Positions 11,644 to 24,395 of a DNA stretch of 64,000 bases are shown one piece after another. The stretch comes from Benincasa hispida (taxonomy: Eukaryota; Streptophyta; Magnoliopsida; Cucurbitales; Cucurbitaceae). The translations under genes and the position numbers were made by a program. The stretch covers positions 89,740,645 to 89,804,644 of the forward strand of contig NC_052357.1 of NCBI RefSeq assembly GCF_009727055.1. Reading direction: 5' to 3'. The number at the start of each line of letters is the position of its first letter. Position 1 is the stretch's first letter. The notes under the pieces are model-generated. The model did not search any database. It saw nothing but the letters and a program-made list of their open reading frames with translations, and was not told the DNA's origin.

Positions 11644-12300
11644 TCACCATTGGTCACTATTTATATTGCTTGACAATGGCTCTATGCATGTTCTACTATT
11701 GTGTCCTGTATTTCCACACCTAGTGCATCTTTGAGCCCGCACATGTTCTCCTACGAATGGAATCCGATTGACACACGACCTACCAACTATGGGGGTTATT
11801 TTTTGTGGTAGGATAATGCATTCCATGTATCCTAGTGGTCTCCTCCACTTCGAAGAATGTCCGGCGAGGGAGATGGGTTCTGTGTATACTAAGATTAGGG
11901 ATTCCACACTATAATATTGGCTATAAAACGTGTACGGGTAAATGTTCCTTGACCTCGCAACAACTATTGTGCGTGAGTATGGAATCTCCATGTAGTCGAA
12001 CTTTTTATATGTGCATTGGAGGTTGTTTAAGTTGACGATACCATCCAAGTGACCATCCTTGACAATGAATGTATGACAGTCAATTGGGTTTACCTGGTAC
12101 CGTCTACCCAAATCGAACTCTTCAACCATTAGCTTTTCACTGTAGTTCGAATATGATGTTGTACAGGAGGCCCAATGGTCTCGTCGATTGAAGAAACATT
12201 CCTGAAAGTTCTCTCTAATAAATTCAAGCAAATGCATTATTGGTAGCAGTCTAGCCTCCGCTGTAAGTGAATTGAAACACTTTACACTGTTGCTTATCAT
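11644..12300 (-). pseudogene. MuDRA-like C-terminal part: SWIM relic and zinc knuckle
   Basis: An open stretch of 218 codons starts within the transposase (MISNSVKCFNSLTAEARLLP, the usual NxxSxxFNS... box of MULEs). The SWIM finger, normally CxC...CxH, reads QCTYKKFDYMEIPYSRT, so the second and third Cys and the His are gone. The closing knuckle CTRCGNTGHNSRTC (about 11696-11729) still has all four ligands (CX2CX4HX4C). The methionine is internal, not a true start. A zinc-binding defect in SWIM would be expected to stop DNA binding or transposition; that is inference from the family. Confidence 0.85.
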
Positions 12301-12614
12301 GTTGTCCCAACGTTTTGTAGTTTGGTGGACTCAGGTCCATCGTTCTAATCCAACACTCTCCAGGTATTGTGAAACGACTCCATTCTTGAAACCTTACAGT
12401 TTTTCCAAAATATTGTTGAATTCACACACCCTATATGCTCACATTGCATCAAGAAAAACCCGTAATATTGCACCATCCTTGAAGTTCTTTTGTATGTTGC
12501 TTCTCAAGTGGTAAGTGCACAATGCATGGAACGTATTTGAGAATACTCAGGCTCCTGCACTTGTTATTCCCTTGTGGTGGTCAGACATAATAACCATGTT
12601 TGTGTCCTCCCTTA

Positions 12615-13739
12615 TGTTGGGATTGGTGTCTTAAATCTCTTTTGTATTTTTGTAGTTTGCAAACTCTGTATAAAAAAATGTTATTATTAAAGTAATTGTT
12701 ATTTTATGAGCATACACTCAATCTAACAAACAAAAATCCTAGTTTATTTATGTAATATAAACCTGTATATAGAGACATACATGTGGGTCATGTTTAAATG
12801 ATAACCTAAATGATCTGTAGTAGATGGATAAGATTGAGTACCTCATCTTTGTGACACTACGGATACGAATCGCTTTGTAGATGTTACAAGTGTGTAAAGT
12901 GCTACAAATGATCTGATCTAAATCATTCATGTGGAGACATATGAGCGGGGTATCCTATACAAAAATTTTGTATAAGATCGAACCACAAAATGACTAGTCT
13001 CATTATGTCATACCCTTAATAATAGAGACTTACATTTCACCAGGATGACCATAGGTGACATGATCTGAATCCTGAGTGAGTTGTGAACTCCTACCTATGA
13101 AGATGACCCTTTAATTTGCATGGGTTAGAGTTGTCAGATCGTCGACTCAATATGCCTACCATTTTGAGGATTCATCTGATGGGGAGCTGAGAACACAACT
13201 ACACAAGACAGAATTTACTCCTTCCTTGATGTTGGGGTAAGAGATAAATTGCTCCCTTAACGGTTGATTCCGAGGCTTGAACAATGTGGCCACATCCTCT
13301 CTTGGTCCGAGAGGAATTTGGTCATAATTGGACTATGACTTATTGTTCATTAGAGGGATTAGTGATACTTAAGAAATTAGATATAACTATAGGGGCAAAA
13401 CAGTATTCTTGGCCTACTTGTATTTACAAGTAATTTGTGAAGGGTCATCGCTCTATTGACTGGTTATATCCAATAGACAAAGAAATATATCTGTAGTGCG
13501 AATAGTGCAACCGTCGATCTTTAATAGAGTGACCGACAGTTAATAGATGTTGAATAATTTAATCCAATGAGTTTAATTAATTGTTCAAGTACCATTAGAG
13601 CTTCAATCTACAGGTCCATAAGGTCTCATCTATAGCTTAATAGGGATTATTGAGAATTAATTTTTGATTAATTTGAATTGTTCAAATTGATTGAGGGAAT
13701 TAATTATATGTGATATAATTAATATAATGTATTCGATAC
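12615..13739 (+). repeat. Family A LTR, 3'-truncated copy
   Basis: Begins TGTTGGGATTGGTGTC and runs through the family boxes. It stops abruptly at ...GTATTCGATAC, where another complete LTR begins. The host transposase resumes only after that second LTR. The bases before this LTR (CCTTA) and after the second (CTTTA) match at four of five positions, as expected for one target duplication. Confidence 0.8.
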
Positions 13740-15722
13740 TGTTGGGGTTGATGCCCTAAATCTCATAGGGTCTTATAGTTTGTAACATTGTATGAACAAA
13801 CTCATTATGTATCTAATAAAATATGTGATATTTTATTCATAGTCTACAAAATATGTGATATTTTAGTTTCATTAACCACAAACCAATAAACTAACATCCA
13901 AGTTTATCTTTGTAACTTAAACATGTACGTGGAGACACATAGGTGGATCATATTTAAGTGATAACCTATATGGTTTGTAGTAGATGGATAGAGCTGGATA
14001 CCTTATCTTGGTGATACTACGAGTATAGCTCGCCTTGTAAGTGTTACAATTGTTGTAAAGTGCTACAAATGATCTGATCCTGACCATTCATGTATTAAAC
14101 TGCGAGCGGGGATATTCTATACAAAGAAGTTTGTATAAGACCGGACCATGAAATTTTTAATCTCATTATATAATGTCGTTCATTATAGAGACTTACATTT
14201 CACTAGGATGACCATAGGTAACATGATCTGAATCTTGAGTGAGTTGTGAACTCCTGCCTATATAGGCGGTCCTTTTGATTTGTATGAGTGAGAGTGGCCA
14301 GATCGCAGACTCAACAAGCCTACCATTTTGGGGATTCATTTGATTGGGGAGCTGGGAACACAAACTACACAAGATGGAATTCACTCATTCTTCGAAGCAG
14401 GGGTAAGTTAAATAAATTGCTTCCTTAAGGGCTGATTCCGAGTCTTGAACAATGTGGCGCTACACCTTTCTCTAGTCCAAGAGGGTTTAGTCATAAATGA
14501 CTATGATCTATGGTTAGATGGATCAGTGATACTTAAGGAGTTAGAGATAACTACAGAGGTAAAATGGTAACTTGGACCAACTGTACTTACGAGCAATTTG
14601 TGAAGGGTCATCGTACTGTTGATTGATTATATCCAATGGATACAAAATATATTTGTGTATATGAAGAGTGCAACTTGTCGGTCTTTAATAGAGTGCCCGA
14701 CAGTTAACAGATGATGAATAATGTAATTTAGGAGTTTAATTAATTATTCATGTACTGTTGGAGCTTTAAGCTACAGGTCTATGAGGTCCTCTAGGTAGCT
14801 CAAAAGGATTTAGTTGAGAATCAGTTTTGGGATGAATGATTTTTTCAAATTAATAGAGGGATTTAATTATATATGATATAATTGTCATAATATATTTGAT
14901 ACATTATAGCTTAATGGGAGGAAATAAATTTTTTGAATGAGATTCAAATAACTAATTGTATGGATGAGATTCATATAATTGAAGTTAGTATAATTGATGA
15001 TTTATACTAATAAATGATTGAGAGAAATTAAAACTATAGGTCATATTGTATTTGATAACATATAAAAACTCTAAGTTATGTGTTATATTTTGATATAACA
15101 TATAGTTATTATATACATATAATAAGTTATATATATATATATATATATTAACTATAATCTAAATTAAATTAATTTTAATTTTAATTTACAAAATTAAACT
15201 GAGGGAGTTACAATTCTCTGTCCCTAATTCTATCTCAATTAAACATGCGTGGGGTTGTGGGAGTTTTGGCTGAAGATCGGTATCTTCTTCTCTCTTGTTG
15301 CTAACGTAGTAGTAAGAATTAAAAAAATTCTCTCTGTATTTTTTCCCAAGAGCACAAAGAAGAAAATTTGTTTTCTTTTTCCTCTCAAGTTTCTCTCCCT
15401 CTTCCCAAAAATATATAGAGCTCACACCTCCTATAATTCTCATCCCCTATAGAGAATACAGAGGTTGACCTCTTGGTGGTGGTCACTTGGTTTTGCTAGA
15501 ACATTTTGGAAGATCGAGTTTCGAGGAGAGTTCGTGACCAGTTCGAGGGATTACATGAAGAAGTGGTTCTTCAAGAGTAAGTTAATCCCTAATCCTAATT
15601 CCTAATTCTTAAAAGCATGCTGTAATTTTATTAAATATTTTTGTTCTGTAAATTTTGATTATGTGAAATAATTAAAATTTGGGGACGATCCCGCTTCCGT
15701 TGCGGATCTCACAGTCTCTTCA
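13740..15722 (+). repeat. Family A LTR, complete copy
   Basis: Begins TGTTGGGGTTGATGCCC and ends TCTCTTCA, 1983 bp. It includes an AT microsatellite at about 15127-15149 and a short unassigned frame at 15249-15452 that I regard as chance. The following bases rejoin the transposase reading frame. Confidence 0.85.
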
Positions 15723-17001
15723 CTTTATGCATCACTTAAGGTGTTTCATAAAATATGACCATGGAGAATTAGACTCCTTATCAACTATTCCATACACAGT
15801 GGAGATAGTTGGTTATTACCGTCAAAACAAACAACCACAAACATGCAACCTTTATATTTACCTTTCAATGTTGCCTATCGACAACTACAACGGAGCCGTG
15901 ACACAATGCCTATATGCTCACGTTGTATCTTGAAAAACCCGTAATATTGCACCATCCTTGAAGTTCTTTTGTATATTTCTTCTCAAGTGGTAAGCGCACA
16001 ATGCATGAACGTATTTGGGAATACTTAAGCTATTGCACTTGTTATTCCCTTGTGGCAGTCAGACATAATAACCACATCCGAGTCCTCCCTTATGCATCAC
16101 TTAAGGTGTTGCATAAAATATGACCATAAAGAATCAGACTCCTTATCAACTATTCCATACGCCAATGGATATAGTTGGTTATTACCATTGAAACAAACAA
16201 CCACCAACATGCAATCTTTATATTTACCTTTCAATGTTGCCCATCGACAACTACAAGGGAGCCGTGACACAATACCTATATGCTCATGATGCATCATGAA
16301 AAACCCGTAATATTGCACCATCCTTGAAGTTTTTTTGTATGTTGCTTCTCAAGTGGTAAGTGCACAATACATGGAACGTATTTAGGAATACTCAAGCTAC
16401 TGCACTTGTTATTTCCTAGTGGTGGTTAGACATAATAACCATGTTTAAGTCCTCCATTTTGCATCACTTAAGTTGTTTCATAAAATATGACCATGAAGAA
16501 TTAGACTCCTTATCAACTATTGCATACGTTAGTGGATATAGTTGGTTATTGCCGTCGAAACAAACAACCATCCAACATGAAACCTTTATATTTACTTTTC
16601 AATGTTGCCCATCGAAAACTACAGTAAGACAACAATTAGAATATCCTCGAATAGATTGGCCATACAGCATGAAAATATATTTGAAATGTATTGTATCTTC
16701 CATCTTAAGTGATTCACCATAAACATGAAGCATAGCATAAGATTCCTCAGGTGATATCCTATGAAGTGAATAAGCAGCCTCCCACGTATGCAATGATTTA
16801 CAATAGCTTATATTCACCCCATAGTCTCTCCGCATGTTGTCGCTAATGTGTTTCAGCTTGTAAACACGACCAAGACCTCCTATTTTGTTTATTATTAACT
16901 TTCCAATTACTGAAGCAGTTGCATGCTTATGGTCATGGCTTATTAGTGGTTGAGAACATGTATGGACATTGCAATATTTGGAAATTCTAAAGATTTGTCT
17001 T

Positions 17002-17216
17002 TGTTGAAAATAGGGTTTTAACCCTAAGAGGCATTTTTGTCTTTTCACTATACCCTAGGGTTTCCCTCTTTTCCATTTAAATATGTAGCCTCCGTGTATC
17101 ATATGTATTAAATTATAATAAGAAAATTCTATAACGTGGTTTTTTCTCCCTATACTAGGGTTTTCCACGTAAATTTATGTGTGCATCTTTTCTCTCTATT
17201 CTCTTTGCTTTCATCA
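17002..17216 (+). repeat. Left LTR of the copia element
   Basis: 215 bp, pairs with 24181-24395. The inverted words AGGGTTTTAACCCT near the start form a short palindrome. Confidence 0.95.
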
Positions 17217-17228
17217 TGGTATCAGAGC
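17217..17228 (+). other. Copia primer-binding site
   Basis: TGGTATCAGAGC abuts the LTR end and is complementary to the 3' end of initiator tRNA-Met. Confidence 0.9.
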
Positions 17229-17699
17229 ATGGAGACGAAACCCTGGCCACCATTGAGGAACCAACAGGAGAATAAAAAAGGCTTTTGGTTGATAACAATG
17301 GCACTGATATAGCCATTATTGTTCAAAACGCCATAGAATAGTACTTTTAGACGATTCTCTCACATCTCCACAGAACGAACCAACCGACCAGAGCAAACAA
17401 CATCGGCATGCCCCAGACGGCTGGATTGCAGCTGCAACCTTCACCAGCTGGCGCGATCTAGCAGCAGTCAACTTCTCAAATCGGTACTGTTCCATCCGTC
17501 GACATCATCCTAGTCGGTCCCAGCAGCTTCCAGCCGATTGGCGCGATCCAGCCAAATCTGCCGCAGTTCAAACATGAGTCCAGCCGATTCCAATCGCTCC
17601 AAGTCGTGGCTTCTATTCTGCTTAAGCCGATTAGAGTTACGGCTACACCCATCCAGCACCGACCAACACCTGCCCCATATTCCAGCTAGATTTGGGTAA

Positions 17700-20570
17700 G
17701 TCGTCTCCTATGGTTAGAGGGTTTGAGATTGGGGAGTCATCATCTCATTATCCTGGAGGTGGTACATCCAAGATCAATTTACCCAGTTTCAACTCCAAAT
17801 TAAACAGCAAAACGAAGTCCAGCAGCAAATAGCGGCTCTAGGAAAAGCTCTAGAAACGACCACAAATATTCAGTCAGATCTTCCTTCAAATCTACCAACA
17901 CACTCAGGATATTCGGTAACCTTTTTCCCTACCTTATCTACAGCTAATTTATTTTCTGGGGCAATAGGAAATTCTATTAGCTTTATGGTAGGGGAGATAC
18001 TAATTACTTTTTTTGGTCTCAATCCATTAAAATGGCCCTTGAGGGTCGACATAAATTTGGATATTTAACGGGCGAGATACCTAAACCAAAACCAGGTGAC
18101 CCTTAAGAATGAATTTGGAAGAGAGACGACTCTTTACTCGATTTTAGTAGGAAGTATGGAGCCTCAAATTGGCAAACCCCTACTATATGTTACTGATGAC
18201 GTGTACAAATACAAGTTATTTATGCCACCTTATCTAAATATTGCGGCCAAAAGTTAGCAAATATGTATCGATTGTATGAAAATTAGCCTAGTATTACAAT
18301 AATTATAAATGATCGCAATTACACCCACTAACACCATAAAGATGGAAGACAAGTCGAATTTTACTTTGTTTTGCAGGAGACCAAGTCACCGCTTGCACTA
18401 AAGGCTCATGAGAAACTAATCAACACATCTCTATCACAATAAACCCATCAATCAACATTGAAGAGACGATTACCGCAATGATGGCGTAATGTGACAGTCA
18501 ATCCATAACTGTGTTTCAACTGCATGTGTTAATAAAAACAACACTGCATGCGAACCCATGATCGGAAGATGCAACTGAGCAACGCAAAAGCGGAGGATTG
18601 AGACACGTGTACAACTAAAAGTTATGCAGAACTGATGGTCTGATTGCATAACAGAAGGAATAATATCCCTTCATCTTCAGAATTACCATAACGATCAAGT
18701 AGGGACCATAAGGCCGGAGTCAAAGATCTATACCTATAAATACCCCATTGATTTCAAAGAAAATATATGCTACGGGATAGGGGGTAAGTGCTGCAAAACT
18801 GTTGAGAGAAAAGGCTGAGCTAAGTGCTTAAGAGACAAAATCTAGGAAGAAGACAAGATAAGGTCGAGAGGTGAATTGATCTAATCTGCCAAACTCCAGA
18901 TTGAAAGCTCTGTGCAAAGATCCCTGCTACCGCTGGAACAAGCCTGAGAGGGAAGCTCTTCCTGCCATCAAAACCATCCTATCCGGCAAGTGGGTTTTCA
19001 TCGAATCAGTGCCAAGACATTGGCGCTTGTTTGTTTCTGTCTATCTCTTTCATCGTTGTACTTCACTGTTCTTTATCTTTTCATTCACACACCATGTATC
19101 AAACGCTTAATAGAGATATTAAATGTTTCGATAGCTTCCATTTACCGTTCTCTGTCTATTTCTGTTCATCTGTCAATCACTTTCTTCATGATGTTTTCTT
19201 AGTTCCCTGATAAGCAATATGAATTAACCAAATACTTAATTTATGTTAAAGATATAAAATGCGTTTAGTTAAGGCATACTAGACGACATCATCACCTGTG
19301 AGAGCAGAAGTGAAAATGCCATTCGGATCTATCGAGAGAGGATTAGAAGAATGCGTTAACTAAAGCGAGTAGTACTTCCAGACATGGAAGCAACCTTGCA
19401 TTCATTACGTTAGTCTCTGTTTCACCACAGACATGTGAGAGCGCAACCGATCACTGAGAGGTGTACGCCAAGAGAAAAACAGAACAGTATATGTAGCTTC
19501 AATGCGATTAAGAACTTGCGTCGTTTATGTTATTTGTCTTTCTCTTTCTATTCAATTCATAAGACTTACTGTCGCATCCCACGTCTTTGCACAACTTTCA
19601 CAGCCAGTCTTGGCCCCAGCATCTTGTACATGAAGCCTGTATCTTGTATCATCTAGCTTAGGGTTACTATATTTTTATTTTATTATCGCATCTTTACTGC
19701 TTTACTTTATTTTATTGCAATTTATATACCTGTACACACACACTTTTAAACATTGAAAACCTGATCGCATATATCATAAACGTACTACAATAACCTAAAC
19801 CAGTCCCCGTGTTTGACCTCGAATCACACCAAGAAACTTGCAGTGACATTACACTTAGTTCCATCGTAAGGAAACTTGTGACAGCGCATGACATACTACA
19901 TGAACATCCATAACTAACGCATATTCAGAAGTAGTATCGCATCATCATGAGCATAGAACATCATACATCCTTACTTATACAAAAAGTCAGTCAACAGCTG
20001 CCACTGCACGAGACATTTGGGAGGCCGTCTAGAAGCTTTACTCCAAATGATAAAATGCGTCCCGACTTTATACTTTACGCAAACAAGTCCATGAGTGCAA
20101 GTAGGGGACAATGGACGTGATAACTTACTTCAACAAGTTGTCTCTTATCTAGCAAGAAATGGACATTTGTCGTGAGATGATCTGGAATTGTCTATGTGGG
20201 GGAGTATTACACTAACAATATGAGGAAACCGTCCGAGTTTATGACTTTCTGGCAGGGCTGAATTCTAAATTTGACACAGTATGGAGTCGGATACTGGGAA
20301 CTCGTCCGATACCATCCCTGATGGAAGTTTGCTTTGAGAAAGATAGGTCAAGTGCTATGAATAATACACTGGTTTCACAGATAGACTCTGCTGCATTTAA
20401 AGTGTCAGGTCCTAGTAGTGATAAGCAAAATGGTAAGCCAACTCTGGTAGTAAACGTTGTAAAAAACCCTGGCACACTAAAGATCAATATTGGAAGCTGC
20501 ATGGCCGTCTACCGAATGGTAAACGACGTCAGTTAGGTTTTGGATGAGCTCTGGTACATGAATCAAGAAC
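17700..20570 (+). pseudogene. Copia gag, interrupted
   Basis: The first part around 18030-18190 reads MALEGRHKFGYLTGEI and SMEPQIGKPLLY, typical of plant copia gag. It then breaks off. After about 1.8 kb of foreign DNA the gag resumes near 19995 with TARDIWEAV, followed by TYFNKL, VYDFLAGLN and TRPIPSLMEVC near 20240-20340. Stops occur in both parts. The zinc-knuckle region expected after this is not readable. Gag would package the element's RNA in cytoplasmic particles; this copy cannot be translated through. Confidence 0.8.
18190..19975 (+). mobile_element. LTR-like insertion inside copia gag
   Basis: The sequence interrupts gag between GKPLLY and TARDIW. TTACT occurs at both edges (18190-18194 and 19971-19975) and may be the target duplication. 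A TATA box (TATAAATA, 18735-18742) lies about 550 bp in, as in an LTR with U3 and R/U5. No coding potential was found, and frames at 18901-19202 and 19435-19656 look random. A solo LTR is the likeliest reading, but its ends are not clean TG/CA. Confidence 0.5.
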
Positions 20571-20689
20571 TGGAGGCCGTCAACCTCAAAATCAAGAAAC
20601 CAATCAGAGTAACTCTAGTACGATGGGTGTAAGTGTAATTGCTCAATCAGGTACTCTTCACTCCTTTGGTCTTGTTAGTATAACTAGTA

Positions 20690-23600
20690 GCAAGTTGTGG
20701 ATTCTAAATTCAGGGGCTAAAGATCATTTGACTGGTTCCTCTAATTAGTTTCTTTCATATCAACTAAGTGCTGAGAATGAGAGGATCAGAATCACTAATG
20801 AGTCCTTTGCCCCTGTATCCAGGAAAGGCCGTTTGTCACCCTTTGAGGGTTTGGTTCTTCAAGACGTGTTGCATGTGCCTAAAATTTCTTATAATTTGTT
20901 ATCTATTAGTAAGATTACAAGGGATTTGAGATGTCGAGTTACTTTTTCATCCGATGTTATTGTTTTTCAGGACCTGAACTTAGAGACGACGATTTGCACT
21001 GCTTGGCATGATGGGAGGCTCTATTTCCTCACTGAAGATGCTTCATCTAAAATATGTGATAGGACTTGTTTACTTTCATCCTGTTTTTCTACTTCTGGAA
21101 CTGATTATATGTTATGGCACTATCGTCGTGCACATCCTAGTTCCATTATATGAAATATTTGTTTCCTCATTTGTTTCGCAATGTTAATCTTTCTAAATTA
21201 AATTGTGATGTGTGCCCAAACTAAACAACCTCATGCCTCATTATAACTGCAACCTTATAAGCCTTCCAAACCATTCACCCTCTTCTATAGCGATGTTTGG
21301 GGTTCGTCATCTGTTACTACCACCATTGGCAAACGGTGGTTTATAACCTTCATTGATGACCATACTAGGTTGACTTGGGTTTTTCTTCTTACCGACAAAT
21401 CTAAAGTTACATCGATTTTCAAACAGTTCTACAATTCCAAAAAAACCCAGTTCAATGCAAAAATTGCTATCCTTAGAAGTGACAATGGTCAGGAGTTTTT
21501 TTAATAATTCCTTTAGAGAATTCTTAGTCTCTAAAGGAATTTTTCATCAGAGTTCGTGTGCATATACTCCCCAACAAAATGGAGTAGCCGAACGAAAAAA
21601 TCGTCATCTTGTCGAAGTTACTTGATCCCTGATGTTGTCTACTTCTCTTCTGTTCTATTTATAGGTGGATGCTATTCTGATAGCAGCTCATTTGATAAAC
21701 CGAATGCTTTCCCAGGTCTTAAAATTCCAAACTCCCTTAGACTGTTTCAAAGAGTTCTACCTAGATAACTGACTTATCCTTAATGTTCCACTTCAGGTGT
21801 TTGGGTGTGTTGTGTTTTTCCATATCCATGGTTCTAATCGAACTATGTTTACCCCCTAGGCTAAGAGGTGTGTCTTTGTGGGATACCTCCTTCATCAACG
21901 TAGGTACAAATGTTACCATCCTTCTTCCCAAAAATATTTTATCGCAATGGATGTGACATTCTTCCCAAAAATACTTTGTCGCAATGGATGTTACCATCCT
22001 TCTTTTCCAATAGTTCTCTTCAAGGGGAGAGTACTAGTGAAGAAACTAATTGGGGTCCAAGTCTGTCAATCTTACCTGAACTTGAACCTATTTCTGACAT
22101 TAGCAGCAATGAACCCATTCTACCTACCAAACAAGTCCCATGGATCACGTACTATAGGAAGAATCTCAGAAAGAAAATAGTGTCGCCTGTTACTACTCCG
22201 GCTCTAGTCCATGAGTCAGAACGGTGTCAATTCCAGGTACTAGTAATCCTATCCCTGAAAATGGTAACATTTATGATAAAACTGATGCTTATGTTGAAAA
22301 TGATGTGAGTAAAGATAGATAAGACAATGACGACACTAATGACTGTACCGAGTACGATGTGACTGATACAAGTGATGATAGTTGTGAAAAACCGCGTCCA
22401 GCAGAAAACATTGTTGAAGGTAAGGGAGATACTTCTGAGGATAAGAAACATGAGTAAGAGACTGAATGTAGTGGGGAGTCAGAGGAGAAGAAAGATCATG
22501 ATGCCTCTCTTGATCTTCCTATTATCTTAAGAAAAGTTACAAGGTCGCTTACGAAATACCACTACAGAGTTACTTGTCTTATAGCAACTTGTCTCCCGTG
22601 TTCAAAGCCCTCACTACGAGCCTAGACACAGTTACAATACTGAACAATATACATACATCAATGGAGATTCCCGAATGGAGAGCCACAATCATGGAGGAAA
22701 TAGGGGCACTTGATAAAAACAACACTTGGGACCAGGTCTTTTCCAAAGGGACACAAAGCAGTTGGGTACAAATAGGTGTTCACCATTAAATATAGGCCTG
22801 ATGGAACAATTGATAGGTACAAGGCCCGATTAGTTTGCTAGAGGCTTTACTCAGATCTTCAGAATAGATTACTTCGAGACATTTTCACCTATAGCAAAGT
22901 TGAACATAGTACGTGTTCTTCTCTCAATGGCGGTTAATAAAGTATGGTCTCTTCATCAGTTTGATGTGAAGGATGCCTTCCTTAATGGATAATTAGAAGA
23001 AGAAGTGTACATGAGTCCTCCCCTAGGATTCGAGAAATAGTTCAATCACCAAGTATATAGACTAAGGATGTCCTTGTATGGGTTGAAACAGTCTCCGAAA
23101 GCATAGTTTGGCAGATTTACTACCTTTGTGAAATCACAAGGGTATAGTCAAGGATACTCAGATCACACCCTCTTTACAAAGAAATCAGTATTCGAGAAAA
23201 TTGTAGTGTTGATTGTGCATGTAGATGATATTGTCACTTTAGGTGCTGATGATTTAGAAATTAACAGATTGAAGAGGAAAATGGTTGAGGAATTTGAAAT
23301 AAAGGACCTTGAAAAATTGAGGTACTTTCTCGTAATGGAAGTGGCTCGGTCAAAAGAAGGGATTTCGGTTTCTCAACGAAAATATATTCTAGATTTGCTT
23401 AAGAAGACAAGTATGACAGGCTGTAAACCAGTGGACACTCCTATGGAAGTTAATGCTAAACTCAATAACTTGAGTAACAGTGCTTCGGTTAGTAAGGAAA
23501 GATATCAGTGGCTTGTTGGGAAGCTAATCTATCTTTCCCATACCAGACCAGATATTGTATATGTAATCAGTGTAGTTAGTCAGTTCATGTAGTCTCCTTA

Positions 23601-24117
23601 CGAAGAACATATGAGAGTAGTGGAGTACATCCTGAGGTATTTAAAAACATCTTCAGGTAGAGGTTTGATGTCCAAGAAGTCCGACAGACATTGCATCGAG
23701 GCATACATAGATGCAGATTGGGCAGGTTCTGTGGTAGATAGAAAGTCAACATCAGAATACTGTACCTTCATATGGGGTAACCTCGTTACATGGAGGATTA
23801 AGAAACAAGGAGTTATTGCCAGAAGTAGTGCCGAAGCTGAATACAGGGTTATGAGTCTGGGGATATGTGAGGAAATTTGGCTGGAAAAGGTCCTGAATGA
23901 TCTCAATCAAGGACATGATGGTCCGATGAAACTCTATTGTGATAACAAAGCCGCAATAAGTATAAAAAACAACCCAGTACAACATGACATAACGATGCAT
24001 GTGAAGATTGATAGACATTTCATCAAGGAGAGACTTGACAGTGGCAATATTTATATTCTCTATATTTCTTCCAATCAACAGATTGCAGATGTTCTGACAA
24101 AAAGGCTTCCTAGATAG
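20690..24117 (+). pseudogene. Copia pol: protease, integrase, reverse transcriptase, RNase H
   Basis: Protease: near 20690, LWILNSGAKDHLTG, in which the catalytic DSG has become NSG. The integrase zinc region (WHYRRAHPS) is near 21115. The integrase core has its acidic residues in SDVWG (about 21285), RSDNGQEF (about 21476) and NGVAERKNRHL (about 21578). Reverse transcriptase runs from about 22574, with the active-site motif HVDDIV at about 23215-23235. RNase H occupies 23611-24117 with DADWAG, SSAEAEY and LYCDNKAA, ending ADVLTKRLPR. Frameshifts and stops separate the domains, and a short direct duplication lies at about 21905-22005. The longest clean pieces are 23128-23592 and 23611-24117. 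No functional polyprotein is possible. Confidence 0.92.
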
Positions 24118-24180
24118 TTCTTTAACTCTTGTATTAGCAAGTTGGGCCTCATTAATATCTACGCTCCAACTTAAGGGGAG

Positions 24181-24395
24181 TGTTGAAAATAGGGTTTTAA
24201 CCCTAAGAGACATTTTTGTCTTTTCACTGTACCCTAAGGTTTCCCTCTTTTCTATTTAAGCATGTAGCCTCTCTGTATCCTATGTATCAAATTATAATAA
24301 GAAAATTCTATACAATGGTTTTTTCTCCCTATACTACGGTTTTTCACATAAATCTGTGTGTGCATCTTTTCTCTCTATTCTCTTTGTTTTTATCA
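24181..24395 (+). repeat. Right LTR of the copia element
   Basis: 215 bp, preceded by the purine tract TTAAGGGGAG at 24171-24180 and followed by target copy GTCTT. Confidence 0.95.

Larger units (their letters stand above)
12430..16625 (-). repeat. Tandem triplication of the transposase DDE segment
   Basis: A unit of about 365 bp occurs three times in direct order: unit 1 (12430-12614 plus 15728-15900, split by LTRs), unit 2 (about 15905-16270) and unit 3 (about 16271-16625). Shared words include CTATATGCTCA, AAACCCGTAATATTGCACC, GACATAATAACCA and GCATCACTTAAG. On the minus strand each unit covers the segment from KYKDCML through VDKESDSLW to the LRSNIQKNFKDGA-like helix. Confidence 0.85.
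17002..24395 (+). mobile_element. Ty1/copia retrotransposon, full-length but dead
   Basis: Two 215-bp LTRs starting TGTTGAAAATAGGG and ending ATCA lie at 17002-17216 and 24181-24395. Identical 5-bp target copies GTCTT flank them (16997-17001 and 24396-24400). The primer-binding site directly follows the left LTR, and a purine tract (TTAAGGGGAG) directly precedes the right one. Inside, in order, are gag, protease, integrase, reverse transcriptase and RNase H, all with stops or shifts. This order (integrase before reverse transcriptase) defines copia. By hand I count about 20 differences between the LTRs, so the insertion is old. A second insertion of about 1.8 kb sits inside gag. The host is the MuDRA gene. 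Confidence 0.95.

Noticed and set aside
15249..15452. 67-codon frame in the family A LTR
   Set aside because: It lies in the U5-like part of an LTR, has no homologous frame in the other copies, and an overlapping frame of similar length exists on the other strand.
16599..17048. A separate 149-codon gene
   Set aside because: It is the middle of the MuDRA-like transposase; its apparent start lies in the copia LTR.
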